A stretch of 64,000 bases of DNA from NORP233 sp050186825 (GTDB taxonomy: Bacteria > Planctomycetota > J058), in contig JBFWYD010000040.1 of assembly GCA_050186825.1 (NCBI GenBank), positions 1 through 64,000 on the forward strand, read 5' to 3'. The notes beneath the pieces were generated by a model. It had not been told where the DNA came from and made no database searches. It saw only the letters and a list, made by a program, of their open reading frames with translations. This document shows, in pieces, positions 8,773 to 19,275 of the stretch. Position 1 is the first letter of the stretch, and every line of letters begins with the position of its first letter. Position numbers and translations under genes: made by a program.

Positions 8773-9270
8773 ATGGCGTCCTTCACCCCCAAGGTCGAGA
8801 GCAACGCGGGCGACCCCGAGCGGGCGCGCCAGGAGCTGCGCGCGGCCCTGCGCGAGCTCGGCCTGCAGCCCACCGAGGACGCCGACGGCAACATCCGCGT
8901 CGAGTTCCAGACCGGCAGCTACGACCCGATGCCCCTCCGCTTCTGGTGCCCCGAGGGCATGGGCGTGGTCGCGATCGAGGGCGAGGTGCTCCTGCTCGAG
9001 GGCGAGCCCGCGGACGAGATGGACGCCGCGATCAACTACCTGAACGTGGCCCTCGACACCTGCCGCTTCTACCTCAGCGCCGAGGTGGTGTGCGTGCGCG
9101 CCGACATGCTCCCCAGCGTCGGCACGAAGATGTGGATCCACCCCAAGGAGCTGCGCCACGTCCTGACCGACCTGTGCACCCAGCGCGCCATGTTCAGCGA
9201 GGCGCTCGGGCGCGTGCAGGGGGGCCGCCCCTGGACCGCGGTCAAGGACGCGCTGCGCGCCTATCGCTGA
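8773..9270 (+). CDS. YbjN-like (secretion-chaperone-fold) protein
   Basis: 165-aa acidic cytoplasmic protein. The pattern of a helix (ARQELRAALRELGL), a strand series with FQTGSYDPMPLRFWCPEG, then DEMDAAINYLNVALDTCRFYL and a closing helix matches the YbjN / type III secretion chaperone-like fold, where proteins act as small binding or regulatory partners. It follows the lipoprotein by 11 nt. No client or secretion system is visible nearby. The family call rests on overall pattern rather than a signature motif. Confidence 0.65.
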   Translation: MASFTPKVESNAGDPERARQELRAALRELGLQPTEDADGNIRVEFQTGSYDPMPLRFWCPEGMGVVAIEGEVLLLEGEPADEMDAAINYLNVALDTCRFYLSAEVVCVRADMLPSVGTKMWIHPKELRHVLTDLCTQRAMFSEALGRVQGGRPWTAVKDALRAYR

Positions 9271-9305
9271 CGGCGCCTCGGGCCGGGCCCAGGCTCAGCC
9301 CGCGC

Positions 9306-9866
9306 TCAGCCCTGGAGCGCGCGCTGGATCCCGTCGGCGATCGCCTGCGCCGACCCCGCGAACAGGTAGGTCGGGACCGCCCGCCGGGCGCCGCTCTTGA
9401 GCTCGAACACGATCTCGCTCTCCGTCGGGACGCCGTTCACGTAGGAGACCCGCGGATACCAGGACGAGACCTCGTCCCAGCCGAAGGCGCCCTCCTCGTA
9501 GTCGGTCGCGAGCAGCGCGGTCAGCCAGCGCAGGCGGCCCGGGATCCGGTAGGCCGCGCCGCCCGGGCCGGCGCGCAGGTAGAGCGTGTCGTCCATGGCC
9601 TGGCGGGCGCGCCGCACGCCGGTGCTCGTCAGCACCCAGCTCACGAGCACGAGCGCCGCCGCGACTCCGAGCATCTGAGGGTCCTTCAGCGCTTCGCCCG
9701 CCAGGAGCTTGGGCAGGTAGAAGCTCGCGATCGAGCCGGCCGCTGCCAGCAGGGGGAGGCCCAGCCCCAGCCACACGACCGCCAGGAACAGGCCCTTGGC
9801 CCGCGAGCGCGGGGCGGCCTCGACCAGGTCGGCGGGCTGCGGGTCCGTCCCCTGATCGCCAGTCAC
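9306..9866 (-). CDS. Two-helix membrane protein of unknown function
   Basis: 186 aa with two transmembrane helices (about 27-48 and 66-82) and a C-terminal soluble part containing paired Trp (FGWDEVSSWYP) and beta-rich segments, a layout common to proteins with a PH-like domain next to two helices. The start is a GTG overlapping the stop of the small Cys-rich gene by 4 nt (GTGA), so translation is coupled. No enzyme motif is seen. Confidence 0.65.
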   Translation of the reverse strand: MTGDQGTDPQPADLVEAAPRSRAKGLFLAVVWLGLGLPLLAAAGSIASFYLPKLLAGEALKDPQMLGVAAALVLVSWVLTSTGVRRARQAMDDTLYLRAGPGGAAYRIPGRLRWLTALLATDYEEGAFGWDEVSSWYPRVSYVNGVPTESEIVFELKSGARRAVPTYLFAGSAQAIADGIQRALQG

Positions 9867-10015
9867 TCCCCGCGCTGGGTGTCGAGGTGGAGGGGGAGTC
9901 GCTCGCGCTCCTCGCCCCCGCAGCAGGCGCAGCAGGCGGGGAAGCTCCAGCCTCCCGTGGGCGCGTTGGCCGCGACCACGAACTGCGTCATCCGGACCCG
10001 AGCCTCGTCGCCCAT
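9863..10015 (-). CDS. Small Cys-rich (CCxCC) protein, translation-coupled
   Basis: 50 aa from the ATG at 10015. The centre holds CCACCGG, which suits a metal-binding knuckle or an oxidised cysteine cluster, followed by a short acidic/basic tail. The stop overlaps the GTG of the 186-aa membrane protein. Larger proteins of this kind often have a CxCCG knuckle followed by membrane helices in a single chain, so this may be the detached first domain of a split gene. An in-frame start 20 codons upstream exists but adds Arg/Ala-rich sequence. A TAGCAT box lies about 35 nt upstream. Confidence 0.5.
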   Translation of the reverse strand: MGDEARVRMTQFVVAANAPTGGWSFPACCACCGGEERERLPLHLDTQRGE

Positions 10016-10269
10016 GAGACCCACCCCGCGCGCTTCGCGCTGCGCCGCGGATGCTATCCAGGCGGCTCCGCGCAAGCTCGCGGCCAGCGCCCGCCGCCGC
10101 TAACCGTTCGGCCTGAACCCCTTGGGAGCCCGAGCTCCTCTCCCTTTCGCCTGGCTTTCAGCGCGCGTCGCGAGGCACCGCCGTGAGCCGGGCGCCGCGA
10201 CGAAGCCCTGGCCAGCGCGGTGGATAGCGCCGGTCCAGGGCTTGCCCGTCCCCCCCGCTGGAGGGAGCC

Positions 10270-13185
10270 ATGGGAAGACCGCTCGTGTTCCTGCTGGCGC
10301 TGCTGGCGCCCGTCACCGCCTGGGCCGGCCCGCGCGTCCTCGACGACTTCGCCGACGCGGCCGCGGCCGAGGCGGAGTGGCGCTGCGCCGACTGGGCCAC
10401 GGCCAGCCAGGGCGGCCGCGCCCACGTGGCCGGCCGCACGCTCCAAGTCCCGCTCCGGTTCCATGGCGGGCGCTACGAGCAGGGCTACGTGGGCCGCGCC
10501 GCGCACGAGTCCTTCGCTGGCGCGGGGACCCTCGAGCTGGTCGTGCGGCTCCCCGCGCACGCGCCGCGCGGGCTGCGCGCCAAGCTGATCCTCCTCCTCG
10601 GCGAGCCGGGTCGCTGGTGCGAGGGGGAGCGCGCCACCGCGCTCGTCCCTGGCGCCGCGGTGACCGCGCGCCTCGAGCTCGCGGGCGACCTGAAGCCCGC
10701 GCCCGCGCGCGAGCTCCTGGCCGCCGTCCGCGGCTACGGGCTCAAGGTCGAGGCCGACGACGCCGTGTTCCTGGGCGAGGTGACGATCGAGGAGGTCCGC
10801 CTCCAGCAGCGCGCCGCGCCCGCGATCACCCAGGGAATCGCCCGCTCGGTCGGTGTGTTCGGCGGCTACGGGCAGGACGTCCCCAAGGACGACGGCTACC
10901 TCTGCTTCCAGGCCGGGACCTCGCTCTCGCCCCACGCCCTGCGGTGGCCGCGCCTGCTCCCCAAGAACGAGGACTACGTGCTCGGCGCCGCGAGCTTCGG
11001 CGGGCTCGGCCTGGCGGGCACGCCGCAGGTCCTCGACTGGACCACGCTGCGGATCACCGGCAACCGCTACGGCCTCGGCGGCCGCGACCGGGTCACAGCC
11101 ACCCTCTCGCGCGCCTTCCCCGCGGTCCGCTACCGCACCGAGGGCTCGAGCTTCGCCTGGGAGAGCGACCAGGGCGGGCGCCAGCCCGCGAGCCGGCTGG
11201 CCGTGGTCCTCGACGGGCGCCCGACCGTGTTCGACCTCGCGCGCGGCCGGGTCGACCTCTCGCGGCAGAGCGAGCCCTGGGCGCTGCTGTGGGCGGGCGG
11301 CGCGCGCGGCTGGGCCTGGGAGACGCCGGTCCTGTTGACCTTCCAGCGTCGCCCGCGGCGCGCCGCGCCCGGCTCGAGCGGGGTGCGCTTCGACTTCGAC
11401 GGCGCGGCCGGCGCGGTCAACGTGATGCCGCTCTACGGGCTGCGCCGCCTGCCCCTCGCCGACACGAGCGCCTGGAGCGGCGGGCTCCCGGGCCCGGTCC
11501 TGCACCAGTGCCGGCGCTACGTGTCGGTGCTCGCGGCCTTCCCCGTGGCCTGCCGCGAGACGGCGCGCGTGAGCGCCGAGGGGGTGGAGGTCAGCGACGC
11601 CTACACCTACGAGCCGCAGTCCGACGACTGGGGCACGCGCCCGACCCCGGTCGCCCCGCTGCCGCCGGTGGTCTGCGTGGCGCTCGATCACGGCTATCCG
11701 ATCTCGATCCAGGGTCAGCGCGTGCGCGGCGACGTGGCCACCTTCTACGGCCCCTTCGACTGGGTCCCGGGCGAGCAGGCGCGCTACACGCTCCCGCGCC
11801 CGGCCGGGATCGACCGCTTGCCCGTCGCGCTGCGGGTCGAGGGCGACCCCCAGGCCGCGGGCGTGCGCGAGGAGATGGAGCGCCTCCTGCGCGAGCGCAC
11901 GCCGACCCAGCCCGCGACCGCCTTCATCGACGGCAACGACCGCGCCGCCTGCTTCCTGGCCGAGGCCTACCCCACGCTCGCGCAAGACAGCCCGCTGCGG
12001 GAGAAGGCGCGCGAGGTGGCCCCGCGCCTGGTCGAGTACGGGTATCGCGAGGGCTCGCTCCAGGAGCTGACGGAGCCCGTGACCGGGCAGCGCTACCTGA
12101 ACAACGCCAAGTACTGGGCCTCGAAGGAGCCCTTCGACAAGGAGTGGTACACCGGCCGGCAGCTGGCCGCGCTCTGCACCGTGGCCGAGACCTTCGACCT
12201 CGACCTGGCGCGCGGGGTGTGGGGGCGCGCGCTCGGGCTCTACCGCTACTTCCAGATCTTCTTCGACTGGGCCACCGGCTCGACCCTCTCCTCGGTCTAC
12301 GGCTGGACCGCGTTGATCGACGGGATCCACTTCGCCTGGGAGGGCATGATCGGCGTGGCGCGCCTGGCCCGCGCCACGGGCGACCGCGCCACCTTCGAGG
12401 ACGCGACCTACCGCGCCGCCCGCCAGCAGACCGCCCTCTACGCGATGTGGTTCATGGCGGCCTGGGTCCGCGACCTCGACTACGGGGTCAGCCACACCGA
12501 GAACGCCAAGGTCCCCGCGGGCGAGGTCGAGACCCGCGGCTCGATCGACGGCTTCGTCGAGAGCTGCGGGGTGACGACCCTCGGCTTCGAGGCCTTTTGG
12601 CAGACCACCAACGCGATCTTCTGGGACAACCGGCCCCAGTTCTCCTTCTACCGGGACTACGGGCTCGACGCGCGCCTGCGCACGATCGAGTACCAGGTGA
12701 TGCCCGCGCTGCACCCGCGCTGGGAGGACGGCAACGCCAAGGAGCCCGCCGGGCAGGGCTGGTACTACGGCTCCTCCTACACGGCGGCGCACCTGGTGGC
12801 GCGCGCGCTCCTGTTCCACGACGAGCTCGACCCGCTGTTCGCGGTCTACCAGCGCAACAAGGGCACGGCGGTGGAGAAGGAGTGGTACTCCATGTTCGGC
12901 TTCGGCACCGCCGGGCCGACCCTGCTCGCGATCGAGCGCGCCAAGGCCCCGCTGGTCGAGACGCCCGCCTCGCTGCGCGTGCTCGAGGCGAGCTGGGATC
13001 GGACCACGGGGGAGCTCTCGCTCGAGGTCGAGGCCCTGCGCGGCGGCGACCACGCCCTGCGCTGGCGCGAGCCGGGCGGGGACTACCAGACTGCGAGCCT
13101 GAGCCTGGCGCGCGGCGCCCGACAGCGCGTGCGCCTCGACGCCCGCGCGAGGCGCGGCATGACCGGCGCGCTGCTGGGTCGCTGA
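10270..13185 (+). CDS. Large exported protein of unknown function
   Basis: 971 aa with a classical signal peptide (MGRPLVFLLALLAPVTAWA, cleavage after AWA) and GGAGGGAG before the ATG. About residues 20-190 look like a beta-sandwich, 190-520 are beta-rich, and 540-900 are helical with many Trp/Tyr (KYWASKEPFDKEWYTGR, YRYFQIFFDWATGSTLSS), suggesting an (alpha/alpha) toroid as in glycan-active proteins. A short beta domain ends the chain. I do not recognise the family and can point to no catalytic pair, so a carbohydrate role is inference only. The stop codon lies in the first unit of a 13-bp tandem repeat. Confidence 0.75.
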   Translation: MGRPLVFLLALLAPVTAWAGPRVLDDFADAAAAEAEWRCADWATASQGGRAHVAGRTLQVPLRFHGGRYEQGYVGRAAHESFAGAGTLELVVRLPAHAPRGLRAKLILLLGEPGRWCEGERATALVPGAAVTARLELAGDLKPAPARELLAAVRGYGLKVEADDAVFLGEVTIEEVRLQQRAAPAITQGIARSVGVFGGYGQDVPKDDGYLCFQAGTSLSPHALRWPRLLPKNEDYVLGAASFGGLGLAGTPQVLDWTTLRITGNRYGLGGRDRVTATLSRAFPAVRYRTEGSSFAWESDQGGRQPASRLAVVLDGRPTVFDLARGRVDLSRQSEPWALLWAGGARGWAWETPVLLTFQRRPRRAAPGSSGVRFDFDGAAGAVNVMPLYGLRRLPLADTSAWSGGLPGPVLHQCRRYVSVLAAFPVACRETARVSAEGVEVSDAYTYEPQSDDWGTRPTPVAPLPPVVCVALDHGYPISIQGQRVRGDVATFYGPFDWVPGEQARYTLPRPAGIDRLPVALRVEGDPQAAGVREEMERLLRERTPTQPATAFIDGNDRAACFLAEAYPTLAQDSPLREKAREVAPRLVEYGYREGSLQELTEPVTGQRYLNNAKYWASKEPFDKEWYTGRQLAALCTVAETFDLDLARGVWGRALGLYRYFQIFFDWATGSTLSSVYGWTALIDGIHFAWEGMIGVARLARATGDRATFEDATYRAARQQTALYAMWFMAAWVRDLDYGVSHTENAKVPAGEVETRGSIDGFVESCGVTTLGFEAFWQTTNAIFWDNRPQFSFYRDYGLDARLRTIEYQVMPALHPRWEDGNAKEPAGQGWYYGSSYTAAHLVARALLFHDELDPLFAVYQRNKGTAVEKEWYSMFGFGTAGPTLLAIERAKAPLVETPASLRVLEASWDRTTGELSLEVEALRGGDHALRWREPGGDYQTASLSLARGARQRVRLDARARRGMTGALLGR

Positions 13186-13240
13186 GTTGGGTTGCTGAGT
13201 TGGGTCGCTGAGTTGGGTCGCTGAGTTGGGCCGCTGAGTT
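13176..13240 (+). repeat. Five 13-bp tandem repeats spanning the stop codon
   Basis: Five head-to-tail copies of GGGTCGCTGAGTT with single T/C changes in copies 2 and 5. The TGA in copy 1 is the stop of the 971-aa gene. Because 13 is not a multiple of 3, the TGAs at 13183, 13196, 13209, 13222 and 13235 fall in all three frames. Confidence 0.9.
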
Positions 13241-13297
13241 GCGGAAAGAAGACCCGCCGCACCGGTCAGGTCGGGGAGCGAACCGTCCAAAACTGGA

Positions 13298-13303
13298 TAC
13301 GAT
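13298..13303 (+). promoter_or_regulatory. TACGAT box 6 nt before the hydrolase start
   Basis: TACGAT is followed by six C and then the ATG at 13310. There is no Shine-Dalgarno sequence. Confidence 0.5.
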
Positions 13304-13309
13304 CCCCCC

Positions 13310-14238
13310 ATGCCCTTCGTGGACCCGCCGAGGCTGCCCGACTACGCGCGCGCCCTGCGCCCGCTGGGGCGGCGGGCCTATCGGCTCGAGCGCGGGCGGG
13401 ACGCGGGCAAGCGCCTGCACTTCCTCGACCACGGCCGGCCCGACGCGACCCCGGTGCTGCTGGTCCACGGCAACCCGACCTGGAGCTACCTCTGGCGGCG
13501 GGTGATCACGGGGCTCGATCCCAACCGATTCCGCTGCCTGGCGCCCGACCTGCTCGGCTTCGGGCTCAGCGACGACCTCTCGGCGCGCCCCGCCGACCAC
13601 ACCCTCGAGCGTCACCTCGAGGCGCTGGGCGAGTGGATCGAGGCGGTGGCCCCGCCCGAGCTGATCCTGGTCGGGCAGGACTGGGGCGGGCCCCTGGTGG
13701 TGGGCTGCGGGCTGCGCCTGAGCGAGCGGGTGCGCGGGCTGGTGCTGGGCAACACCTCGGTGCTCCTGCCGCGCCGCCCGCGCGGGACCCTCTTCCACCG
13801 CTTCGCGCGCCTGCCGCTCGTCAGCGGGTTGGCCTTCCGCGGGTTCGGCTTCCCCCAGCGCGGCCTGGGCCGGGTCCAGGGCGATCCGGCCTCGATCCAG
13901 GGCGAGGTGGCCCGCGCCTACCGCGAGCCGCTGCGCGGCTGGGCGCGCCGCGCGGGCCCGCTGGGCCTGGCGCGCGCGGTGCCCGACTCGCTCGAGCACG
14001 AGAGCGTGCCGGTCCTGCGCGAGGTCGAGGCCTGGGCCCGCGCCTTCTCCGGCCCGGTCGCCCTGGTGTGGGGCGAGCGCGACCCGATCCTGGGGCGCCT
14101 GCTGGCCCGCCACGAGGAGGCCTTCCCCCAGGCCCGGGTCACGCGCACCGAGGCCGGTCACTTCCTCCAGGAGGAGGTCCCCGAGCTGCTCGCGGGCGCG
14201 ATCGCCGACGTCGCGGGCGCGGCCGCGGGGTCGCCGGC

Positions 14239-14242
<4 letters not shown>
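13310..14242 (+). CDS. Haloalkane dehalogenase-like alpha/beta hydrolase
   Basis: 310-aa cytoplasmic hydrolase. The oxyanion motif HGNPTWSYLWR is near residue 50 and the nucleophile elbow GQDWGGP near 122 carries Asp rather than Ser. Asp nucleophiles with HGNPTWS are typical of haloalkane dehalogenases and relatives. A catalytic acid candidate is Asp in GERDPILG (about 264) and the base is His in EAGHFLQEE (about 285). The physiological substrate cannot be read from sequence. The end overlaps the kinase gene by 4 nt (GTGA), so the pair is translationally coupled, an unusual partnership for this enzyme class. Confidence 0.85.
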
Positions 14243-15753
<1,511 letters not shown>

Positions 15754-15787
15754 GTCGAGGAGGCCTGCGCCTCGGGGGCGACGTGGC

Positions 15788-16351
15788 TCAGTGGCCGCTG
15801 TCGCGCGAGGGCGGGCCGAAGTGGAGCTGCTGGAGCACGGTCCCGCCCGGGAGCACGATCGCCAGGAAAAGGTCGTCGTAGCCCGAGAGGAGCTGCGCTG
15901 GCGGCTTGCCGCCCAGCCCGGCCATGAGGCCGGGGACGGTGTTCGAGTGGCCGACCACGAGCACGGTCCGGGCCTTCCCCGCGACCAGCGCGCGCGCCAG
16001 GCGGCCCGGCTCGTAGAGCTGGGGCTCGAGCTGCTTGGCGTCGCAGAGGGGCTTGGCGGTGCCGCGCGTGCGCAGGGTGTCGGTCGAGTAGACGGCCTCG
16101 ATCGGCACGTCGGCGAGCATCCGCGCCAGGGCGGCCGCGCGGGTGCGCCCGGCCTCGGTCAGCGCGGGGTCGCGCCCCTTGGACTCCTTCTCGGCGTGCC
16201 GGACCGCGTAGACGAGCAGCGGCGCCGCGCCCGCGACCGGGGTCGTGGGGCGCGAGTCCTGGGCGCGGGCCGCGGGCAGCAGCGCGCCCGCGCCGAGGCC
16301 GAGGCCGAGGCCGAGCAGCGCGCGGCGGGGGAGGAGGTCGTGGTCGGTCAT
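15788..16351 (-). CDS. Exported histidine phosphatase-family protein
   Basis: 187 aa. The N-terminus reads LLPRRALLGLGLGLGAG, a twin-arginine-like signal with an Ala-rich cleavage region, so export is likely. The mature part has the phosphatase motif VRHAEK (RHG position; the His is the phospho-acceptor), the ALTEAGRTRAAALA helix and the second catalytic His in VVGHSNT. The domain is short, as in SixA-like phosphohistidine phosphatases. Substrate unknown. An exact TTGACA lies 18 nt before the ATG on its strand; no convincing -10 follows before the start. Confidence 0.85.
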   Translation of the reverse strand: MTDHDLLPRRALLGLGLGLGAGALLPAARAQDSRPTTPVAGAAPLLVYAVRHAEKESKGRDPALTEAGRTRAAALARMLADVPIEAVYSTDTLRTRGTAKPLCDAKQLEPQLYEPGRLARALVAGKARTVLVVGHSNTVPGLMAGLGGKPPAQLLSGYDDLFLAIVLPGGTVLQQLHFGPPSRDSGH

Positions 16352-16546
16352 GGGTCGTCGCCTTCTGTGTCAACCGCTGGGGCGGTCGCCAGCGGCATCC
16401 GTGGTCGTGGTCGTGGTCGTCGACGTGCTCGTGTGAGCACGAGGCGACGGCTCACAGCGCTACCTGTTTGATCTGAGAGCGAAGCTCTCCGCGCGGCCTT
16501 CGGAGTAGCGAGGACCTCGTGCCCGTGGCACTTGCCTCGGGAGGAG

Positions 16547-16628
16547 CACGGAACAGCAACAGCAACCGGGAACAGGAAATGGATGCATGGGGACCATTCG
16601 CTGTTGCCATTGCTGTTCCTGTTCCGTG
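16547..16628 (-). repeat. Long imperfect hairpin in an A/T-richer gap
   Basis: The arm 16547-16565 pairs with 16610-16628 at 18 of 19 positions, and the pairing continues inward with gaps to about 36 nt per arm. The arms consist of GAACAG/CAGCAA hexamers. It lies about 70 nt after the stop of the PEP-synthase-like gene on the same strand. The rest of the 16352-16699 gap holds a short (GTGGTC)n run near 16401-16421 and no gene. Confidence 0.75.
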
Positions 16629-16699
16629 TTCTGGCTACTGACGACCCCTGCGGCCTCGGAGGCACGGGCGCGTCCCATCGAATCAAGCGGTTGGCGCTG

Positions 16700-19000
16700 T
16701 CAGTCCACCCAGGGGCGGGCTTGCTTGATCACGAGCTTGCCCGAGACGTCGATCTTGAACTCGATGTCCATGGCGAAGCTCTTGTCCTGCTGGGCATGAT
16801 AGACCTGCTTGAAGTGGCGCTGGATGCGCTCCATGGCGCGGGTCAGCTCCTGGACCTGGGCCGCGGTCAGGATCGTCCGGCGCCCCGGCGGCAGGGCCTG
16901 GTTGGTGTGCTGGATGTACTGGGTCTCGTACTCCCCGTTGGGGCCGAGGGCCGCGATCAGGAGCTCGTCGGGCGTGGCGCCGGCGGTCGGGTTGGTGACC
17001 AGCGACTCGCCGACCTGGACGTTCACGTAGAAGCCCGGCCAGTTGGGGTCGTAGATGTTCTTGGTCACGGCCACGCCGTTGGCCAGCTCGTCGTCGAAGT
17101 TGGGATGGACGAGCACACCCATGGCCGCCGCGCTGTGATCGATCCGATAGAACTCGCGCTCCTCGAAGGCGCGGTAGGTCCAGAGGTCGGCCCACACCTG
17201 CTTGATCGTCTCGCCCAGCGGGCCCTCGTCGGGGCGGTGGGTGTGGCTGTCGTAGAGGCCGGCCCCGTTGAAGCCCTCGAGGTCCTCGTTGTTGGTGCTG
17301 CTGCGGCAGCGCAGCGCGGTGCCCGCCGGGAAGGAGGCCTGGAGCGCGGCCAGCTGCTGCTCCATGCCCGGCGGGAAGGCGCCGCGCCGCACGCGGCGGC
17401 GGAGGTCGCGCAGCGCGCGCTCGCGCGCGGCGGGGTCCTGCTGGAAGGCCGGGTCGGCCATCATGGCGCGCGCGGCGTCGTAGAGCCCGTTGTGGCGGAA
17501 GAAGGCGTCGTAGAAGGCGAAGGGCACCGCGAAGCCGTCGGGCACCTTGCTCGTGCCCAGCAGCTTGCGCAGCTCGGCCAGGTTCGCCGCCTTGGCCCCG
17601 ACCGCGCTCGCGCTCGCGGCGCCGAGGTCGCGCAGAGGCTTGACCGTGGTCACGCTCAGGTCCCGGGTGGGGACTTGCGGGTCCTTGGGCCGGATCCGGT
17701 CCATCCAGGCGGCGGCCCCGGCGGGGTCGGCGGCCTCCAGCGTGTAGCCGTCGTCGCGGACCACGTAGTGGACGAGCTTGCCCAGTAGCGCCTTGATCCC
17801 GGCCTCGTCGGAGGCGCCCTTGATGTAGGCGTTGGGCGTCCCGTTCTGGCGCGCCTTGAGGTTTACGTGGCTGAGCGGCGTCTGCGGCAGCTCGGTGATC
17901 ACGCCCGCCACGTGGGTCAGGTCGTTGGGGAGGGTCTTGAAGATCACCACGTCCCGCACGGTGGCCGGGCGGTTGTCGCTGCCGTCCATCAGGCGCAGCA
18001 CCCCGTAGCCCTCGCCGGGGTTCAGCGCGCTGAAGCTCACGTTGCCGAACAGGTCCTGGGTGCCGATCGCGCGCACCTGCCGCTGGTCGAAGACCGGGCG
18101 CTGGTCGCGGTAGATCTGCTCGTGGGTCTCGCCCAGCGGGTGGTAGTAGAGGCGAGCGGCGGCGAAGGGCATCCCGGCCAGCGCCAGGTGGTAGGCCGTC
18201 GCCACGTGCTCGGCCTTGACGGGGTCGGTGGGCCAGAACTCGAGGGTGTAGATCCCCTTGCCCGTCACCGGGTGCTCGTAGCTGTCGTGGGCGATCAGCG
18301 TCCCCGCCATGAACCTCCGGTGGTCGGTGAAGTAGGTCTGGCCGTTGAACTGGGCCAGCGTGAGCTGCACGCCGAGGGCGCCCGTGGCGAAGTCGTAGTG
18401 GTACTGGAAGCGCTTCGTGTTCACGAAGTAGAGCGTCGGGTTGGGGGTGTCCACGCCCGCGACCAGGAACTTGACCTCGCGCACGCCCATGGCGCCGGGC
18501 ACGTTGTCGCGCCGGCTCAGGCGCTCGAAGGCGGCGCGGTCGGGGACGCGGGTCAGGTAGTCGACCACCTGCTCGCCCTGCTCGCGGATCCAGAGCAGGC
18601 GCTGTCCGTCGTGGATCCGGAGCGAGCCGCTCAGGTGGCCGCCGCTCGAGACCCGGTAGAAGCCCATCGAGTCCTGGGGCGGGGTCAGCCGCCCGTCGCT
18701 CTCGATCAGGGCCTTGAGCTTGCCGTCGATCCCGCTGACCGCCTGGAAGCGGACCACCAGCGTGCTGCCCGACCAGCGCCCCGTCCCGCGGGCGGTGGGC
18801 CCCCAGTCCTCACCCGCGAAGCGCAGCTTGTGCTGGACCCGATAGGTGCCGTTGCTCTGGCGCTCCGTCCTGAGCTCGCCCTGGAAGGCGTCCCCGCCGA
18901 AGTAGGGGCGCGCCTCGAGCTCGTAGCTGCGCTCTTGCGCGAGGGCCAGGGTCGGGAGCAGCAGCAGCGCGGCGCTGGTGAGGAGGTGGAGTCGGGCCAT
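16700..19000 (-). CDS. Exported PEP-synthase/pyruvate-phosphate-dikinase-like protein
   Basis: 766 aa with a signal peptide (hydrophobic core then LALAQ). GGAG lies just before the ATG; a second start 9 codons upstream is less likely. Residues about 25-350 are beta-rich and unassigned. About 350-440 look like the phospho-histidine swivelling domain (TPLSHVNLKARQNGTPNAYI, with the His retained). From about 480 comes a PEP/pyruvate-binding ATP-grasp region (VGAKAANLAELRKLL, RCRSSTNNEDLEGFNGAGLYDS, DIEFKID). Domain order differs from cytoplasmic PEP synthase and the PEP-binding barrel is not evident. Its location outside the cytoplasm, where ATP is absent, makes its reaction unclear. Confidence 0.85.
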   Translation of the reverse strand: MARLHLLTSAALLLLPTLALAQERSYELEARPYFGGDAFQGELRTERQSNGTYRVQHKLRFAGEDWGPTARGTGRWSGSTLVVRFQAVSGIDGKLKALIESDGRLTPPQDSMGFYRVSSGGHLSGSLRIHDGQRLLWIREQGEQVVDYLTRVPDRAAFERLSRRDNVPGAMGVREVKFLVAGVDTPNPTLYFVNTKRFQYHYDFATGALGVQLTLAQFNGQTYFTDHRRFMAGTLIAHDSYEHPVTGKGIYTLEFWPTDPVKAEHVATAYHLALAGMPFAAARLYYHPLGETHEQIYRDQRPVFDQRQVRAIGTQDLFGNVSFSALNPGEGYGVLRLMDGSDNRPATVRDVVIFKTLPNDLTHVAGVITELPQTPLSHVNLKARQNGTPNAYIKGASDEAGIKALLGKLVHYVVRDDGYTLEAADPAGAAAWMDRIRPKDPQVPTRDLSVTTVKPLRDLGAASASAVGAKAANLAELRKLLGTSKVPDGFAVPFAFYDAFFRHNGLYDAARAMMADPAFQQDPAARERALRDLRRRVRRGAFPPGMEQQLAALQASFPAGTALRCRSSTNNEDLEGFNGAGLYDSHTHRPDEGPLGETIKQVWADLWTYRAFEEREFYRIDHSAAAMGVLVHPNFDDELANGVAVTKNIYDPNWPGFYVNVQVGESLVTNPTAGATPDELLIAALGPNGEYETQYIQHTNQALPPGRRTILTAAQVQELTRAMERIQRHFKQVYHAQQDKSFAMDIEFKIDVSGKLVIKQARPWVD

Positions 19001-19260
19001 GAGGTCTCCGGCCCCGATCCGGTTCACGGACGGGGGCCTGAGGCGCGCTACGGCACTCGACGTGCCAAGTCGTCGCCACGCCTTACTCGTTGTCCCAAGG
19101 TTGGTTGACGCCCTGCGTCGCGTCCCTGGAGTGGGATGGGGTCACGCGACGAGACCCAAGTGAACCGAGCGACGGGCGGTCGTCGGCGGGCCGTCGACGG
19201 GGGGCAGACGGGAAGAGGACCGCCAGACGACGGCCGCGGCCTGCGTCACGGTCTTGGGGA

Positions 19261-19266
19261 TAGAGT
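19261..19266 (+). promoter_or_regulatory. TAGAGT box 9 nt before the phosphoesterase start
   Basis: TAGAGT ends 9 nt before the GTG at 19276, with no ribosome binding site. The rest of the gap from 19001 shows no gene. Confidence 0.4.
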
Positions 19267-19275
19267 GGCCGCGTC

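Noticed and set aside
13176..13240. Possible CRISPR repeats
   Set aside because: Units are 13 bp head to tail without spacers, and no cas genes are in the window. The same holds for the 24-bp units at 59600.
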